DNA of 64,000 nt from Drosophila pseudoobscura (taxonomy: Eukaryota > Arthropoda > Insecta > Diptera > Drosophilidae), in the NCBI RefSeq assembly GCF_009870125.1, contig NC_046681.1:19543001-19607000 (forward strand). Reading direction: 5' to 3'. Within the stretch, counting starts at the first letter, position 1; each line of letters opens with the position of its first letter. The position numbers and the translations under genes were made by a program. The notes below the pieces were generated by a model. That model was not told where the DNA came from. It saw only the letters and a program-made list of their open reading frames with translations, and did no database searches. This document shows, one piece after another, positions 47,925-59,989 of this stretch.

Positions 47925-48120
47925 TAAAATAAATATAAATTTGTGTATATATTTTTACCATATTAATTTCCATTCAGGCCCAATCGTTTGGCCAGGGGAC
48001 AACAGCCAGAAAGCCGCCAGTGATTTGCACTTTTCCAGCTCATTAAAATCGCATAATTTGTTAAATATTTACGAGTTTGTTGAGCGCGTTTCCGTGGCCC
48101 CACAGCCGGTCCACAGCTCG
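47925..48120. promoter_or_regulatory. candidate conserved regulatory block
   Basis: Non-repetitive DNA with clustered ATTA-type homeodomain cores (TTCAATTAAAAT, ATTAATTT, CATTAAAATCG, CATAATTTG) between simple-sequence tracts. Inference from texture only. Confidence 0.2.
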
Positions 48121-48220
48121 ATGGCAGCGACACGGCATCTACCGCTCATTTACCTAATAAAATTACTGTCAATTAACGCCTGGGATCGCTCTCACCTACA
48201 TCATACCATCCCCAGTCTCT

Positions 48221-48258
48221 CCCCCCCCCCCCCCCCTCTCTCCCTCTCTCTCTCTCTG
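48221..48258. repeat. C16 tract followed by (CT)n
   Basis: Sixteen C followed by TCTCTCCCT and a CT run. Confidence 0.9.
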
Positions 48259-50439
48259 TCACCTTTGAACCTTCCTCTAGGCTGAGGCCGGAGCTGGAGC
48301 CACTGCCATTGCACGTGCCACATCCATTTGGCTTATTATTTACTTTGAGGGCTTCAAATTCAGGCTATAGGTTGAGCTTCTGACGTTGGTAGAGCGGGTC
48401 CTGGTCCGGGTCCGGGTCTGGTCTCCGCCGTACAACACGGTCAATAAATTATGTAAACGGCTTAAGCTTCTGGGCTTGTTTTTTTTTTTGGTGTGCATAA
48501 ATTAGAAGTCGGGACTTCACAGCATTCAAAATTATGTATTTTAACGAAATTAGATTGCACACCTTTTCGGGTTGGCGGAAAAATGATAATTCCGGGGAAA
48601 ATATCCAAGGATTTTTGGCAAGGTAAAGAAGGCTGGAAATGCCAGGAAATAAATCATACTTTTATGTAATTTTTTGGGAATCCTTTCCATATTTTATGGG
48701 TAGATGGAAATTTAAAGATTTATTAATGGAATATTTAGAGGGGATTGTATGACTTGAGGGGGGAGTATTTTCTGTGGAAGGGAGTAGGGGAATAGCAAGT
48801 GAAAGTCTATCCAGTGAAGCAGTGGAAATCACTCTCGAATAGTCCTAGAAATTGGCTCCATTCAAGGTGTATCCGCGGAAGACATCTAACCGGAGAGATC
48901 CCGTCGAAAGCTGCTTTGTTTTCTTGGAGCACTGGCTACGATGATGATCTTTGCACTCGAATTTCTTTTCTCCCCGAAAAGTAGGTTAAATGTCAACCCG
49001 TTTGTCCCTCCCCTCTGCCCCTCGACTGCCCCAAATCAAAGCTTCTGGCCTGCACTACGCCTTGGTAGCACCGATTACACAAATTGGTTGTTCCTGTGTC
49101 CATCTGTGGCCATATTTCATAGTGGCGCCTCGCCGTTCGCTTTGCGTCACTCGCTCGTCGCCTGCCGGAGGATATGCGGGGCCTGGGGCCATCTATCAGG
49201 CAAGTGCTGCAAGTGCTTTATAATATTTCTGTCATTATGCTTAATTATCTGGTTCCTGGGCAATGCGTCAACGTTGACCTAACCACTGAGTGACAGACAC
49301 ACCGCCCCCCAGCCCCCCTGCCCCCCCCTGCCATCCTGCTGGGGGCTTGCGTGCTCTTGTCGAGCTTCAATGTGAAATTAGTTGAGGCAGGGCAGGGCAG
49401 GGCCGGGCCGGGTCTGGTCAGTCTTTGAACATGTAAGATTGAGGTTGAGGTTTCGTTTTGGAGCTCGGGGGAGCGGTGGCCATCGCGTGCTGCAAACGGG
49501 CGGGCCATAAATGAAATCTGCTGCCACTTTGTCGCCCATTGTTTAATAATGAAATTAAATCGTTTTACCCGACAAACTCTACAGAAATAAAGAATGGAGT
49601 GGCGCATAGTGTGCTTGACCCTTTGGAAAGGGGTGTGTGGGGGGGTGTGTGGGGGTGTGGGGTGCCCCATCCGCTTCTCACTTGTCAGCGCTCTTGTTGA
49701 CGCTTGACAAATGGTTTTTCGGGGGCGAGCAGGAGCTCTTTCTCCTCCTCCTCCACCACCTCATCCGCATCCTGGCCATTCTTCTTTTGATTTACTGCCA
49801 CATTTTGTATACTTTTTCCCCTTTGTGGCAGTACTTATTGTGTTCGTTGGCAGCGCCAGAACTAAGACTAATTCCCACTGAAATGAGTGTAAAAAAGTGA
49901 AATGTGTTGAGGCTCGGGCTAAGTGAAATGTCAGGCAATTGTTCAACGTCCGAAATGTAACCTCAAACTGGGCCAAATTGCATGCAATGTTTGTGAGTGT
50001 GCGTGTGTGTGTGTAAGTGTGTGTGAGTGCGGTTTGATACCCTTTAGTGGTTACAGGGAAAGGGGGAGCTCTGTTGGGTCTTTCTTTTGTTGGGTTGGCT
50101 TTAATGTGCGCTAATTATCTCATTCATTTTTAATGATTCTAGTGTTTACTTTTGGGATTACTTTTCTTATAAAAGATGGCATTAGAGTGCAGATTAGAGG
50201 CCACTTCGATGGCGTCTCCTTCGACACCAAGAACCCCTCTGTAGCGCCTATCTGTCTGCCATCTCCAGGGCCTTTATTTATAATTTATTTTAAAAACCCC
50301 CTTAGGGTATTCACATAACCCATCCCATCTTTCATCCCCCCACCATGGCGTGACCAACTTTTGTTAATATATATATATTTTTTTGTTGCCATTTTCAATT
50401 TCGTTATTTTTACTATTTTTTATTTGTATTTTTTCCGAG

Positions 50440-50625
50440 GACTATTTTAACTGATAATTTGCGCGCTTGTTGATTTGGCAGCTAATTACATAGTTGTGGC
50501 CCTTTACGTGTGCTTTTTATGCCTTTGTTCAACAATTTTATAATTTTACGAGTTATTTGTGTTTAATTTTAATGTGCAATTTGTTGGCCAGCAAAATGGC
50601 CCTCAGGGCGCGACATGTTAACGCA
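50440..50625. promoter_or_regulatory. candidate conserved regulatory block
   Basis: Contains ACTGATAATTTG, GCTAATTACATAG, ACAATTTTATAATTTTACG and similar homeodomain-type cores without tandem structure. Regulatory role is inferred from texture only. Confidence 0.2.
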
Positions 50626-50814
50626 GAAGAAGAGGGCCCCCCAAGGGGGGGTAGTACACTCGGCCAAAGGGCAACTGTTTCTGGGCCACTGGCTGTTGTG
50701 TCAAGTGCTTAAAGTGCCTCGAACAGTTGTTGCCTCCTGCCTCCTGTCTCCAGCAGCCTCTCCAGCGGCTGTCTCTCGTGCCACTCGTGCCACCGATGCG
50801 ATGCGATGCTGTGA

Positions 50815-50905
50815 CATAAAATAACAATTACGCAATTAATTGCAGCATTTCAATAATATTTAATGAAGCGTAAACAAAATGAAATGACAGCGGGAACAAA
50901 GCCGT
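50815..50905. promoter_or_regulatory. candidate conserved regulatory block
   Basis: Compact block with AACAATTACGCAATTAATTG and AATAATATTTAATGAAG, rich in homeodomain cores. Same caveat as the preceding block. Confidence 0.2.
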
Positions 50906-53140
50906 GGCCAACATGGCAAAATAATTGCAAATAGCGAAAAAGAAACAACAAAAAAAAGAAGCAGAAAGTGGAAAACAAATTTTATATATTGTCAGATATA
51001 TTGTCCCTCCCCCCTCCCTCCTCTCGTACTATGTAGCCTATATAGTACTCTATATAGTAAATACTTTTATCAGAATATATGTATTTATACTCATTCGCTC
51101 ATGGGCCGTACAATTTATGTGTTTTATTATAATAACCATGAATAAACCATATGGATAACTGCCAGTATTTTTCCACTCGAGCGAATGAGTCGATTTTGAG
51201 GATGGATCGATGGTCGGGATACACTTTCGGATAATTAATATGCACCGATTTTATTTATGCTTATACCGATTCTTCTAGTTAGTCCCGCTTCAAGAGTTTG
51301 GAAGTGATCAATCTGTGTTTTAAGTCACCAAGAAAAAAAATATAATTATATTTAAAGGCATTCATTCTTTTATTTATTTTAAAATTTGGCCAATTTTAGT
51401 AATTGGTTCAGAATTTTGTTCAGAATTAATGTCACTAAAGAACTTTCGTCTAAAAATTTGACCATAAGATACAAAATAAAAATTGTAAAAAAAAATTCCA
51501 ATTTGAAGAAACTTTAAAAATGGTAGAAAACTTCATTTTTGGCTCATTATATCTTCAGAATCAAAAATCCTATGAAACGTCTTAGGATTCTCCTTTAAAC
51601 CTAAACCTTTTTTGGGGATATCCTGCAGATGAAGAGTACAAATTATTTAAGCGGTTTTGGAATATTTAGAAAATATTTTTGGGCTATATTCCAAATTATA
51701 AGTACCATCCAGGCCTATAAACTAATATTTGTCTATTGATTTGTGATATTAATTGAAATATTCAATGTCTACCCCGGTCCCTCGTCAATTTTCGGTCAGG
51801 GAGATCCTGAAAGATATAAATCTTGCTTCTCCACTTCTTTCTGAAGATCTTCGACGATCTTCTTCCCATCTCTGATATACGTTTCTCTCTCTGCTTGGCA
51901 AATATCTCCTTCATAGGGTAATATCCTCCTTAAGGCGCAACCAAATTAAAAGAATAAGATCCTCCTTAGTGGCTCCTGCTCCTCCTTCTCCTCCTGCTCC
52001 TGCTTCTACTGCTCCTCCTTTTCCGTTCCTGCTGGTGGCGGTCTTAATGGTAGTCACTGTGTGGCTGTGTGGCGCTTGGTCACATAAATCTCGGCCACTT
52101 AATAGACGACTGCATAATTTAACAGATAAACAAACAAACGAAGCAATGAAGCAGCGAACAAGCGACGACTCGGCAGAATGCAAGTGCCAATGAATGCGAA
52201 ACTAGTGCACAAGTGGCAAGACAGAGACAGCTACAGGGGGTGTGAAAGAGAGCGGAAGAAGAAGCTGGCAAAGAAAAAACCTACCAAACGAAAGCCAAGC
52301 CCGAGCCAGAGCCAGAGCCAGAGTCAGAGCCTGGGCCAAATAGAGAGACAGTGAGGGCCGAAAGCAAAAGCTAATTGCCAAATACTAAATTACCCATTCA
52401 GCAGTAAAAACATTCCCAGGCTCAAGCCCAGTAAGCCAAACATGTGAGAGAGAGAGACAGGGCCTAAGAGTGAGAGAAAGAGGTAACCCCCCGTTGAAAG
52501 CCCTCGAAAGTGTGGTGTAAAACGTGGGCTGGGGAGGGGCCAGCAGCAGCAGCAGCACTCGGCCAAAATGCTGGGCAAATATATTTCGAATTTGCTGTCA
52601 ATGCGAAAAAAAAACACTCCAAAAACACACACACACACACATACACCCAAACACAGAGAGTGAATCCTGTCGAACGGCCCGCCGTTCCCCAACAAGCAGG
52701 GCGTATTTTCTGGGGGGAGGTCTCTGGCTATGGGCATGGGTTTTGCTGATATGCCAGTAAATGCCAGTAACTGCAGAAACTGGCCAAAGGAAATGGAACC
52801 AGGAGGAGGGCGGGGCAGGGCAGGGCTGGGAGAAGGAGAAGTGTTAACAGTATCCATGGTTGACCAAGCGAATGCGCTGCCTTGGCCAGAAATTAGCCAG
52901 AGATTTTCGGTCTGGAGCCAGGCCGCCGCCATAGGGGGCTCGTACTACTCTGTGCTCGTATGTGCTCATTGATATCGATGTTTTATGACTTCTTTTATCG
53001 CTAGTTTGCGAGTGGCTTTCAGTGGGGCATGAAAAATTAATACCACCGAAATGATGTGTTTGGCTACGTGGTGGCCACATAATGACAGGGATAATAGATT
53101 TTGTTCGCGGACATAAGAAATAAATAAGTACAGACGGCTC

Positions 53141-53780
53141 ACAGGTTATCGATACATAATCGATTATTTATTAAGAATTTCGTGAACAGTTTTTGAACAG
53201 AAAGCGGATATAGCATGTATGAAATGTTAGTTATCGATAAAAATAGTTAACAGAAATAATATATAAATAATATAATATTAGGTCACCTGGCAGATGTTTT
53301 ACAAAGTATCGATAAAAAATCGATTATTTAAAAAAAGGATTTGATGACAATTTTAAGAGATGAATTTCTTGACAGAAAATATTAAATAAATAATAAAATA
53401 AAAGTTAATCAGGCGGATGGCCTACAAGTTATCGATAAAGAATCGTTGGTAAATTAGTTATCGATAAAAATAGATTATTTAAAAAAAGGAATTTCTGAGA
53501 ATTTTTATACATGAATTTGTTGACAGAAATAATAAATAAATAATAAAATATTAAGCAAGCAGGCAGATAGTTCACAAGTTATCGATAAATAATCGATTAT
53601 TTGAAAATATTTGCTCTGGAGAGATTCCTCTCGTGATTGTAACTATTTCATACGTGCCCTCGATAAAGAATCGATTAATTTACGACAAAATTTAAGAGAA
53701 GTATTATCTGTAAATAAAACCCCATTCAACAAATAATCTCAAGGTGATCTCGAGGCGATAAATAATCGGTTAATTTGTGG
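53141..53780 (+). repeat. tandem-like array of TATCGATA / ATCGATTATTT units
   Basis: GTTATCGATA or a one-base variant followed closely by ATCGATTATTT recurs at about 53144, 53307, 53428 and 53578. Extra TATCGATAAAAATAG copies lie near 53230 and 53458, and weaker CGATAAAGAATCGATTAA and CGATAAATAATCGGTTAA units near 53660 and 53756. The flanks also repeat: a GGCAGAT..TTTACAAGT lead-in, an AAAAAAAGGATTT segment, and TTGACAGAAATAATAAATAA before the next lead-in. The unit is therefore roughly 120-160 bases. TATCGATA is the DRE bound by DREF, and clustered CGATA is the BEAF-32 target. No coding potential. Confidence 0.85.
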
Positions 53781-56155
53781 AATGTGATGGTCACGTGTTT
53801 GTATTTTCCTAGACTAACACTTCTGCTATTTCTCTAACAAGCTCCTCCTTTCTTATAAGCATCTACCATATATTGTATCGTTTCAGGGACAGCCAACTTT
53901 AAAGTGTAATCCCTCGGAGTTGTCTGCGAAGCGCCAAAAGTCCTAGGACCCACACATTTGCAATGCATCTCCAAAGGCCACGAAGGGAGGGGTGCTGGGC
54001 TGCTGCTGTGTGGCAGAGGGATAATCGTATCGTTCGATGGTCGTCGTATAAGTAAGCACATACTTACATCTGAAAAGTAGTTCCAAAGTGTAGTTTTCAA
54101 ATGTAAAATTATAAGCAATGGCTATGCTATTTCGGTCATATCCGTTTCGAGAGTGGAGCAGCCCTTGGCCAAGGCACCCTCCGCCCCTCTAGAGTGTCTT
54201 TCTCTGCCCCTCACTGCCTCGTTTTTGCACTTCGGCTCGTCGCCTCCGTTTGTCAACGAGTTCCGGAAATGATGATAAAAAATGGCTGCTGCTTGCAGTT
54301 GCAGCTGCTCCTCTTTTTCCACTCTTATGACACATACGTGTGTGTGTGTGTGTGTGTATCTGTGTGTGTGTGTGTAAGGGTTTGACTTAGTGGCTAAAGG
54401 AGCTAGAGGCTGCAGCTAAAATTTCATTGCACTCGACTGCTGCGCGACTACTTAGCGCCAAGTGAGTCGAAGGCCCCCGAAGGCAGTCGGCAGGGAGGAG
54501 CTGCTGTTGGCCAGGCTTAAACTTGAACATGGCTGTAGAACCATTCAGAGAAAGTCGAAGAGAAAGAGGGGAGGAGAGACCAAGACAGCTGCTCATTTCC
54601 GCACGCTCAGGCGACGATGACTCTGAGATGCTGTGGGTGGGTGGTGGGTGGGTGGAGGAGGGTGGCATAATAAGCAACTAAGACAGCTTACAGCCACCCA
54701 TACCCCCCCCACCCCACCCCCTTTGGAAAACTGTGTTGGCTTTCCATGACAGGCACTTTCAAATGCATTCCTCTCTTCGGGTCGGGGTTCTGGCTTCTTC
54801 TCCGACTCTCTGCCACTGCCACAATAAATGTAAAGTGCTGCCAAGTGTCGACCGAGAGTCCAAAAGAGTCTACCTCCCTCCCCCCGCCCCCCACCCACCA
54901 AAAACTTCTACTTGTCCACCCACACATGCATAGATTATTACCTGCCACTTGCCACATGCCACTTGGCACCTTTTTCCACTACGCCCCGCCCCCCTCAACT
55001 TTTAAGGAGTTTTCTTTCGACATTTTTCCTTTGCCTTTGGCCCGCTTGCTGCCAACACATGTTGAAAAGTTTTCACTTGGTTTTTACTGCTGTTTTTCCT
55101 TCGTTTCTTTTTTGTTTTTTTTTTCCCCCCCTCCCTTCTGTTTGCAGCGACATGAAAATGCTTTGAATCTCCATGCAACAAGCAAAAGGTTTAGACACGG
55201 AGCGAGAGGGGGGAGGGGCAGAGAGGAGGGGGGCGGATTGAGAGAGGTCTAGGGGCATGGATTGGTAAAATTAAATTTGGCAGCTGCTGCCATTTTGCTC
55301 CTTGTACAAAAAAACTCCTGACTAATTGACATGTTGCATGTTGCAACAGAGCATACGAGGATCTGTCTGTGTCTGTGTCTGTGTCTGCCACTCTCTCTGT
55401 GCGTCTCTGGCTCTGGGAAAGCGTAAAGGTGTTGACTCCTGAACGAGTGAAAATGTATTTAAACATTTCCTTGGCACATTTCAATTTGAAATCTCTGCCT
55501 GGCAACCGCAAGGGAGAGGCAGACAGACAGACAGGCAAGGTAGGAGCATGATTCCAGCTTTGAATGCCCTGTTAATTACACGAAACACCAGGCAATAGGT
55601 TGTCTCCTTCTCTCACTCTCCCTTCCCCCCTTCGAAGGGCAATGGGGCTGCTAAGCTGCTGCATTAGTCGACCACTAAGCGGCAACACAATGCACTCTCT
55701 GTGCCGCACAGCCACAGACAGACAGAGACAGAGACAGACACTGCCACACTTGCTCCTGCAGCAGCATTCGTTCGGCACTCAGCAAAGTCCTCTGGCAGAA
55801 GGAGAGTCGAATGTTTATTCACCGAAAATGTATGTCCTTCAAGGCCGCAGCCGCAGAAATTCCATGAAATTTTCCAAAAGGCTTGCGATTCCAGGAATAT
55901 TCTAATCGGATTTTGGGTTGGGTTGGTGGAATATTTGTTTAATTTTGATTCATTTATCGAGGACCTTAAAGAAGGACCTACCTTTAAACCTGGGGATTGG
56001 ACAGTGTTTGTGGATTTAGGAGAGGGTTTTGGGGGTAGTACCTTAAAGAAGGACACTTTGGGAGATCTCAAGACATCTTGGAGACCTGGCCGACCTACCT
56101 CCGAGCCTTGGCCTTGACCTCGTAGCCCTCCTCTAAGCCTTGGCCATGCTTTTTC
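53781..56155. other. noncoding stretch downstream of the LanC-like gene
   Basis: Contains the GT run listed below, GGGTGG repeats at 54639-54662, T/C-rich DNA at 55080-55140, and GTCTGT units at 55363-55388. The 3' untranslated region of the LanC-like gene should occupy its right-hand end; a minus-strand AATAAA lies at 55814-55819. No other gene seen. Confidence 0.5.
54338..54375. repeat. interrupted (GT)n microsatellite
   Basis: Two GT blocks separated by ATC. Confidence 0.9.
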
Positions 56156-57421
56156 CTAGTGAAACACATCCATGAAGGGAAAGTGGGCCTCCTCCGGCTC
56201 GAGCAGATCCACCAAATAGCAAACAGTCCCGGCCACACCCTCGTACAGGCTGTGGGGTCTGTCGGGGACACGAGCCTTCTGCTTGAACTCGTCGCTGGTC
56301 AGCAGCTCCATGAACTTGTGGGCCCTGTAGAGGTAAATCGTGTCGTGGGTCAGGCGGAACAGCAGCAGAAACACGTAGGCATTGCCGGCCACACCGTGAC
56401 AGATGCCCGGACCCTTGCGGAGGAAGCCCCTGCGCCACACGCAATCGGCGGCGCGCTCTATGGCCTGCAAGTACTTGTGCTCCTTGAAGATCAGGTAGGC
56501 CTTGGCCAGCAGATAGACGACACCGGGCGCACCGTGGCACCACTGCACCAGCCGCCTGTCGTTGCCCTCCTCCAGGGTGATGGGAAAGTTTCCCTCGTCA
56601 TTCTGCAGCGTGAGAATGCAGTCCATGGAGCGCTTGAGGTCGTGCAATACGTCCGCAGGAGCGGTTATGTCAAACAACGACGATTCCGAGGCCGGGGAGT
56701 GGCCCTTGCGGAACCACGGACTTTCCAGGAGCATGTGCAGAATGCCGGACAGTCCGTGGGCGGCCCCCAGATACTCCGTGCCGTGAAAGGCGTACATCAG
56801 CGGCAGGTGGGAGTGGTTCTTCGCGCTGTACTGGCGACCGCTGGCCACTATGATCTGGCTAACGGCGATCAGGTCCTCGTCGGGGATCTTCTGGTCCGTC
56901 AGCACGTCGTTCAGCCAGTAGCAGCCGGACAGATAGCCGGCACGTCCCACCAATATCTCATCGCAGCCGCCGGTGTCTTTGTCCGAAGGCATGGCCGCCC
57001 TAAAGCTCGCCAAGTCCTTGGACAGCCCCTGGGGGTCCTTGAGGGCCTCCGAGATGGCTGCGGACACCGCATAGATGCCGGCAGTGCCGCAGAGAAACGA
57101 GTAGCTCTGCAGCGACGAACGCCTCTTGAAGAGCTCGGCATTCGCCTTGGCCTTGCGGATGAACGTCGAGGCGTGCTGCAAGGCTGTGGGCCACAGATCA
57201 CGGGTGTGCCTGCTGCGCGACAGCTTCCAGAACATGTAGGCTATGCCCGCGTTGCCCACATACAGGTCTCCGCGATCCTCCTTCTGGGGCTTGCAGGTCT
57301 CCAAGATGCTCTTCACGTAGGTGGAGATTAGGTCTTTGATGGGCTCTTCATCGTAGGCCGCTGTGCTGTCGCCCTTTCTGGGGAAGTCCGGGTAGGTATT
57401 CTTCAGGTATCGAACATCCAT
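56156..57421 (-). CDS. LanC-like protein 3 homolog (LANCL3/CG2061 type), intronless
   Basis: A single uninterrupted frame of 421 residues starts at ATG 57421 and ends at TAG 56156-56158, the usual LANCL length. It has seven GxxG motifs (G56NAG, G112TAG, G159RAG, G223LSG, G297APG, G343VAG, G395VAG), one per helical hairpin of the LanC alpha/alpha toroid. The zinc ligands known from LanC/LANCL1 are present: C295 in WCHGAPG and the C341-H342 pair in ICHGVAG; the AHG at 221-223 is also conserved in the family. Bacterial LanC cyclases form lanthionine; the animal relatives bind zinc and LANCL1/2 add glutathione to dehydroamino acids, but the role of LANCL3 is unsettled. There is no signal peptide, so it is presumably cytosolic or membrane-associated. 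Codons are GC-rich at third positions, unlike the AT-rich surroundings. No TATA box is evident. The 390-codon antisense frame is a shadow of this codon bias. Confidence 0.9.
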   Translation of the reverse strand: MDVRYLKNTYPDFPRKGDSTAAYDEEPIKDLISTYVKSILETCKPQKEDRGDLYVGNAGIAYMFWKLSRSRHTRDLWPTALQHASTFIRKAKANAELFKRRSSLQSYSFLCGTAGIYAVSAAISEALKDPQGLSKDLASFRAAMPSDKDTGGCDEILVGRAGYLSGCYWLNDVLTDQKIPDEDLIAVSQIIVASGRQYSAKNHSHLPLMYAFHGTEYLGAAHGLSGILHMLLESPWFRKGHSPASESSLFDITAPADVLHDLKRSMDCILTLQNDEGNFPITLEEGNDRRLVQWCHGAPGVVYLLAKAYLIFKEHKYLQAIERAADCVWRRGFLRKGPGICHGVAGNAYVFLLLFRLTHDTIYLYRAHKFMELLTSDEFKQKARVPDRPHSLYEGVAGTVCYLVDLLEPEEAHFPFMDVFH

Positions 57422-58572
57422 CTTCGACTGGAGTTGGGATTTGTGCGCAAGAAAATTTTGGATTTGTGAGCTAGATAATAGAAATAAAATATTTACACAA
57501 ATATCCGGGCATTCTATGAGTTCCTTGCCATCTGTCTAAAGTGCTCCGAGATGCTGCGAGTGCTGCAAAGAATCCAGAAACAAAGTACACTCATAAGCGC
57601 GAAAGGGATTGGCAGCGAGGCTCGACAAGGAAGGTTTTGGACCTGCCCAAGATGCTATAAGAGTGCCTAAAGCGGGTCTGCATCATAACGATATTTATTA
57701 GCTGCAAAAACCTTTCTCAATATGCATTGCTTTGAGTTGAAACTTTACTATTTCCTCCATACTTTCGTATCTTTATATATTATTACTATAGATACATATC
57801 TCATAACTTCTTTAATGCATATTTATACATCTCTCTCTCTCTCTTTCTCTAGTAAATATCGTATAGGAGAGATCTTTGTGGGTGCTCAACCGATCAGAGA
57901 ACGAGAAGGAAGTGAACTGCGAGGATGATAAGGAAGGAAGACTCGTCGTAAAATGAATCGAATAAGAGGGATATAATACCCAGAGAAATATCTACAGATA
58001 GTCCGCCCTTTCTACGTAAGTACCTACTACGATATATATCCCTTATCTTTCCATTCATATTTCTCTCCATATTTTAAATGAGGATATAATAATCTTTTAG
58101 CCATCCCCTAATCATATCTTTAAGAACTTTTGAGCCCCAAATTTTCATATCTCTATATATCTACCGCCTCCACGTGCCCTCTTCCAGACCCCTTTGATCC
58201 CTCGTTAACCCCCTATTACCCTATTACCAGGTGTGCCATCCTTTTGCTTTGATTACCCATTCAAATGGCTTTTCAAAACCACTTTTAACAGCACTTTAAT
58301 AGAGCCAAAGAATGGCCAGGCTCAAGCCAGGCTCAAACACCTCGGAAAGCCTTAAAGCACACACCATGAAACGGGAAAGCAGCAAAGTTTTTCAATGTCC
58401 TGCGGCTTATTTATGTCCACAGCTTGACTTAATGACCTTTGTGGGGGGGGAGGGGTGTGTGGTGTGGGGTGCCGATGCCGGTGCCCCTTTTGATAGTTGC
58501 AGGCCCCCACAAAAGGAAAGACAAAGCGACTGGCGGTTAAGTCAAAAGGCGTTGAAGGCACTTTCATGAGTT

Positions 58573-58618
58573 GCCACTGGCCACTGGACACTGGACACTG
58601 GCCACTGAACACTGGCCT
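58573..58618. repeat. CACTGGCCACTGGA decamer-like repeat
   Basis: The unit CACTGGCCA/CACTGGACA/CACTGAACA recurs about five times, every 8-10 bases. Confidence 0.8.
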
Positions 58619-59062
58619 CTGTGTGGGTCCCGGACAATCACTGAGCAAATCCTGGGCCATTGAAATCAATAAAAGTTAACGGCTTCTCTGGCGGAGCAGG
58701 ACCGACGTCAGCCAGGACGAAGGATGACTACGATTGATGTGCCATAAAAGTCGCAATTGAAGCGCACGCCCGCAGTGTACGACGAAAGGCGGACTGACCA
58801 AAGGCGGAGAGGGGGGTTGGGGGCGGGGGCTTAAGGACAGACAGACAGACAAACAGATGGGGCTGCGGATTGCGGGGGGATTGCAGGGGATTCCCCGCTT
58901 TCCGATTGAGTCGTGTCGGAAGTGCGTCATCATAAAAAGCTTTCACGGCATTGACTTTGCTGCCAACGACCCCCCTCCCCACCCTCCGAACCCCCAGCCG
59001 AACGCACTGCTTATTGTCTGTGCGGCGGGCGCATAATTTATCATTTAACTGCTTTAATAGTT

Positions 59063-59085
59063 CCGTTATATTGAAAATATAACGG
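59063..59085. repeat. short perfect inverted repeat
   Basis: CCGTTATAT (59063-59071) and ATATAACGG (59077-59085) flank a 5-base loop. Confidence 0.6.
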
Positions 59086-59875
59086 GTAGCGCAACGGCTA
59101 GGGATGGGTCCATAAATTGCGCAACAACTAATGGCCATTCGCAGGATATAGCCCTCTGCATCCTGCGGCATCCTGTGGGGGTCCTGTGGGCTCCCTTATG
59201 TGGATCTGTCCTGCTCTTTCTCGTCAGACTTTTGACTAATGGCCAGGAAAGTGGATGATGGCTCAAAGGGAGTGAACGAAGGGCACATAGAAAGGAGTGC
59301 TGGAGAGTGGAAGGAGGATACATGACAAATTCACCTGCCAATCCAAGGACCTTCGCTGCGGCGTAGATATTTATGATTTTAGCCACAAGATGACTTGCCG
59401 GCTGGCGGCTCCATTGATTTTTCTTTGGTCAAGAAAAGCACCAAAATGGATACAATTGGAGGAGCAGAAGAGGAAGGAAGGAGGAGCAGAAGAAGGAGCA
59501 GAAGAAGGGCAGACGAGGGAGCAGAAGGAGCCACAGCAGCACGACAGCCGACAAGTCAATTTTTCTGTTGGCATTTGACGAAATTTATGAACTACACATC
59601 CGTTTTGGGCACTGCTTTTGGGCGCTGCTTTTGGCTGCTGTTTACTTGGCTTGCAACATCCGACTGGCTTTTGGTGGTGACTGGTGTGCCGACCCACATT
59701 TCTTTCTTTCTTCCTTTCGCTCTACTTTCTCTCCTCTCTCATTCTCCGCTGGTCTCCTCTTTTGAGGTTAAGTTGCACGTGCGCCACATAGCAAACGAGG
59801 CGTGTCCTGACACCTGTACTATATAAGTCCGCATCTATGCCACACACATGCCACATGCCACATGCTGACTAGATT

Positions 59876-59879
<4 letters not shown>

Positions 59880-59906
<27 letters not shown>
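59880..59906. repeat. (GT)n microsatellite
   Basis: Uninterrupted GT run of about 13 units. Confidence 0.95.
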
Positions 59907-59960
59907 GGATTTCTTTTGGCCAGGCTTTTGATTTGTTTGTTAACCCTCATGCGGTCACCA

Positions 59961-59989
59961 GAGCTCAGTGCTCAGAGCTCAGAGCTCTC
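59961..59989. repeat. GCTCAGT/GCTCAGA heptamer-like repeat
   Basis: Four GCTCAG units here use the same heptamer as the longer run at 63702-63743. Confidence 0.7.

Larger units (their letters stand above)
46223..53130. other. long noncoding stretch, no gene seen
   Basis: Includes a GTCTC run plus GGATCTGT repeats at 46529-46566, a G14 run at 46770-46783, C-rich runs near 47616-47626 and 49303-49330, a GGCAG/GGGCC run at 49385-49412, a GT-rich run at 50004-50030, AT-rich DNA at 51150-51760, AGAGCC repeats at 52303-52335 and a CA run near 52625-52640. Blocks that look like conserved regulatory DNA are listed separately. The longest frames are low-complexity. Confidence 0.5.

Noticed and set aside
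47719..48285. 188-codon plus-strand frame
   Set aside because: Ends in a Pro/Ser/Leu run from the C16-CT tract. No family resemblance, and it overlaps a likely regulatory block.
52390..52932. 180-codon minus-strand frame
   Set aside because: Contains Cys/Val, Pro and Ser runs from simple repeats; no domain recognised.
56159..57331. 390-codon plus-strand open frame
   Set aside because: It lies entirely antisense to the LanC-like gene and owes its length to that gene's GC-rich third positions. It has no recognisable domain.
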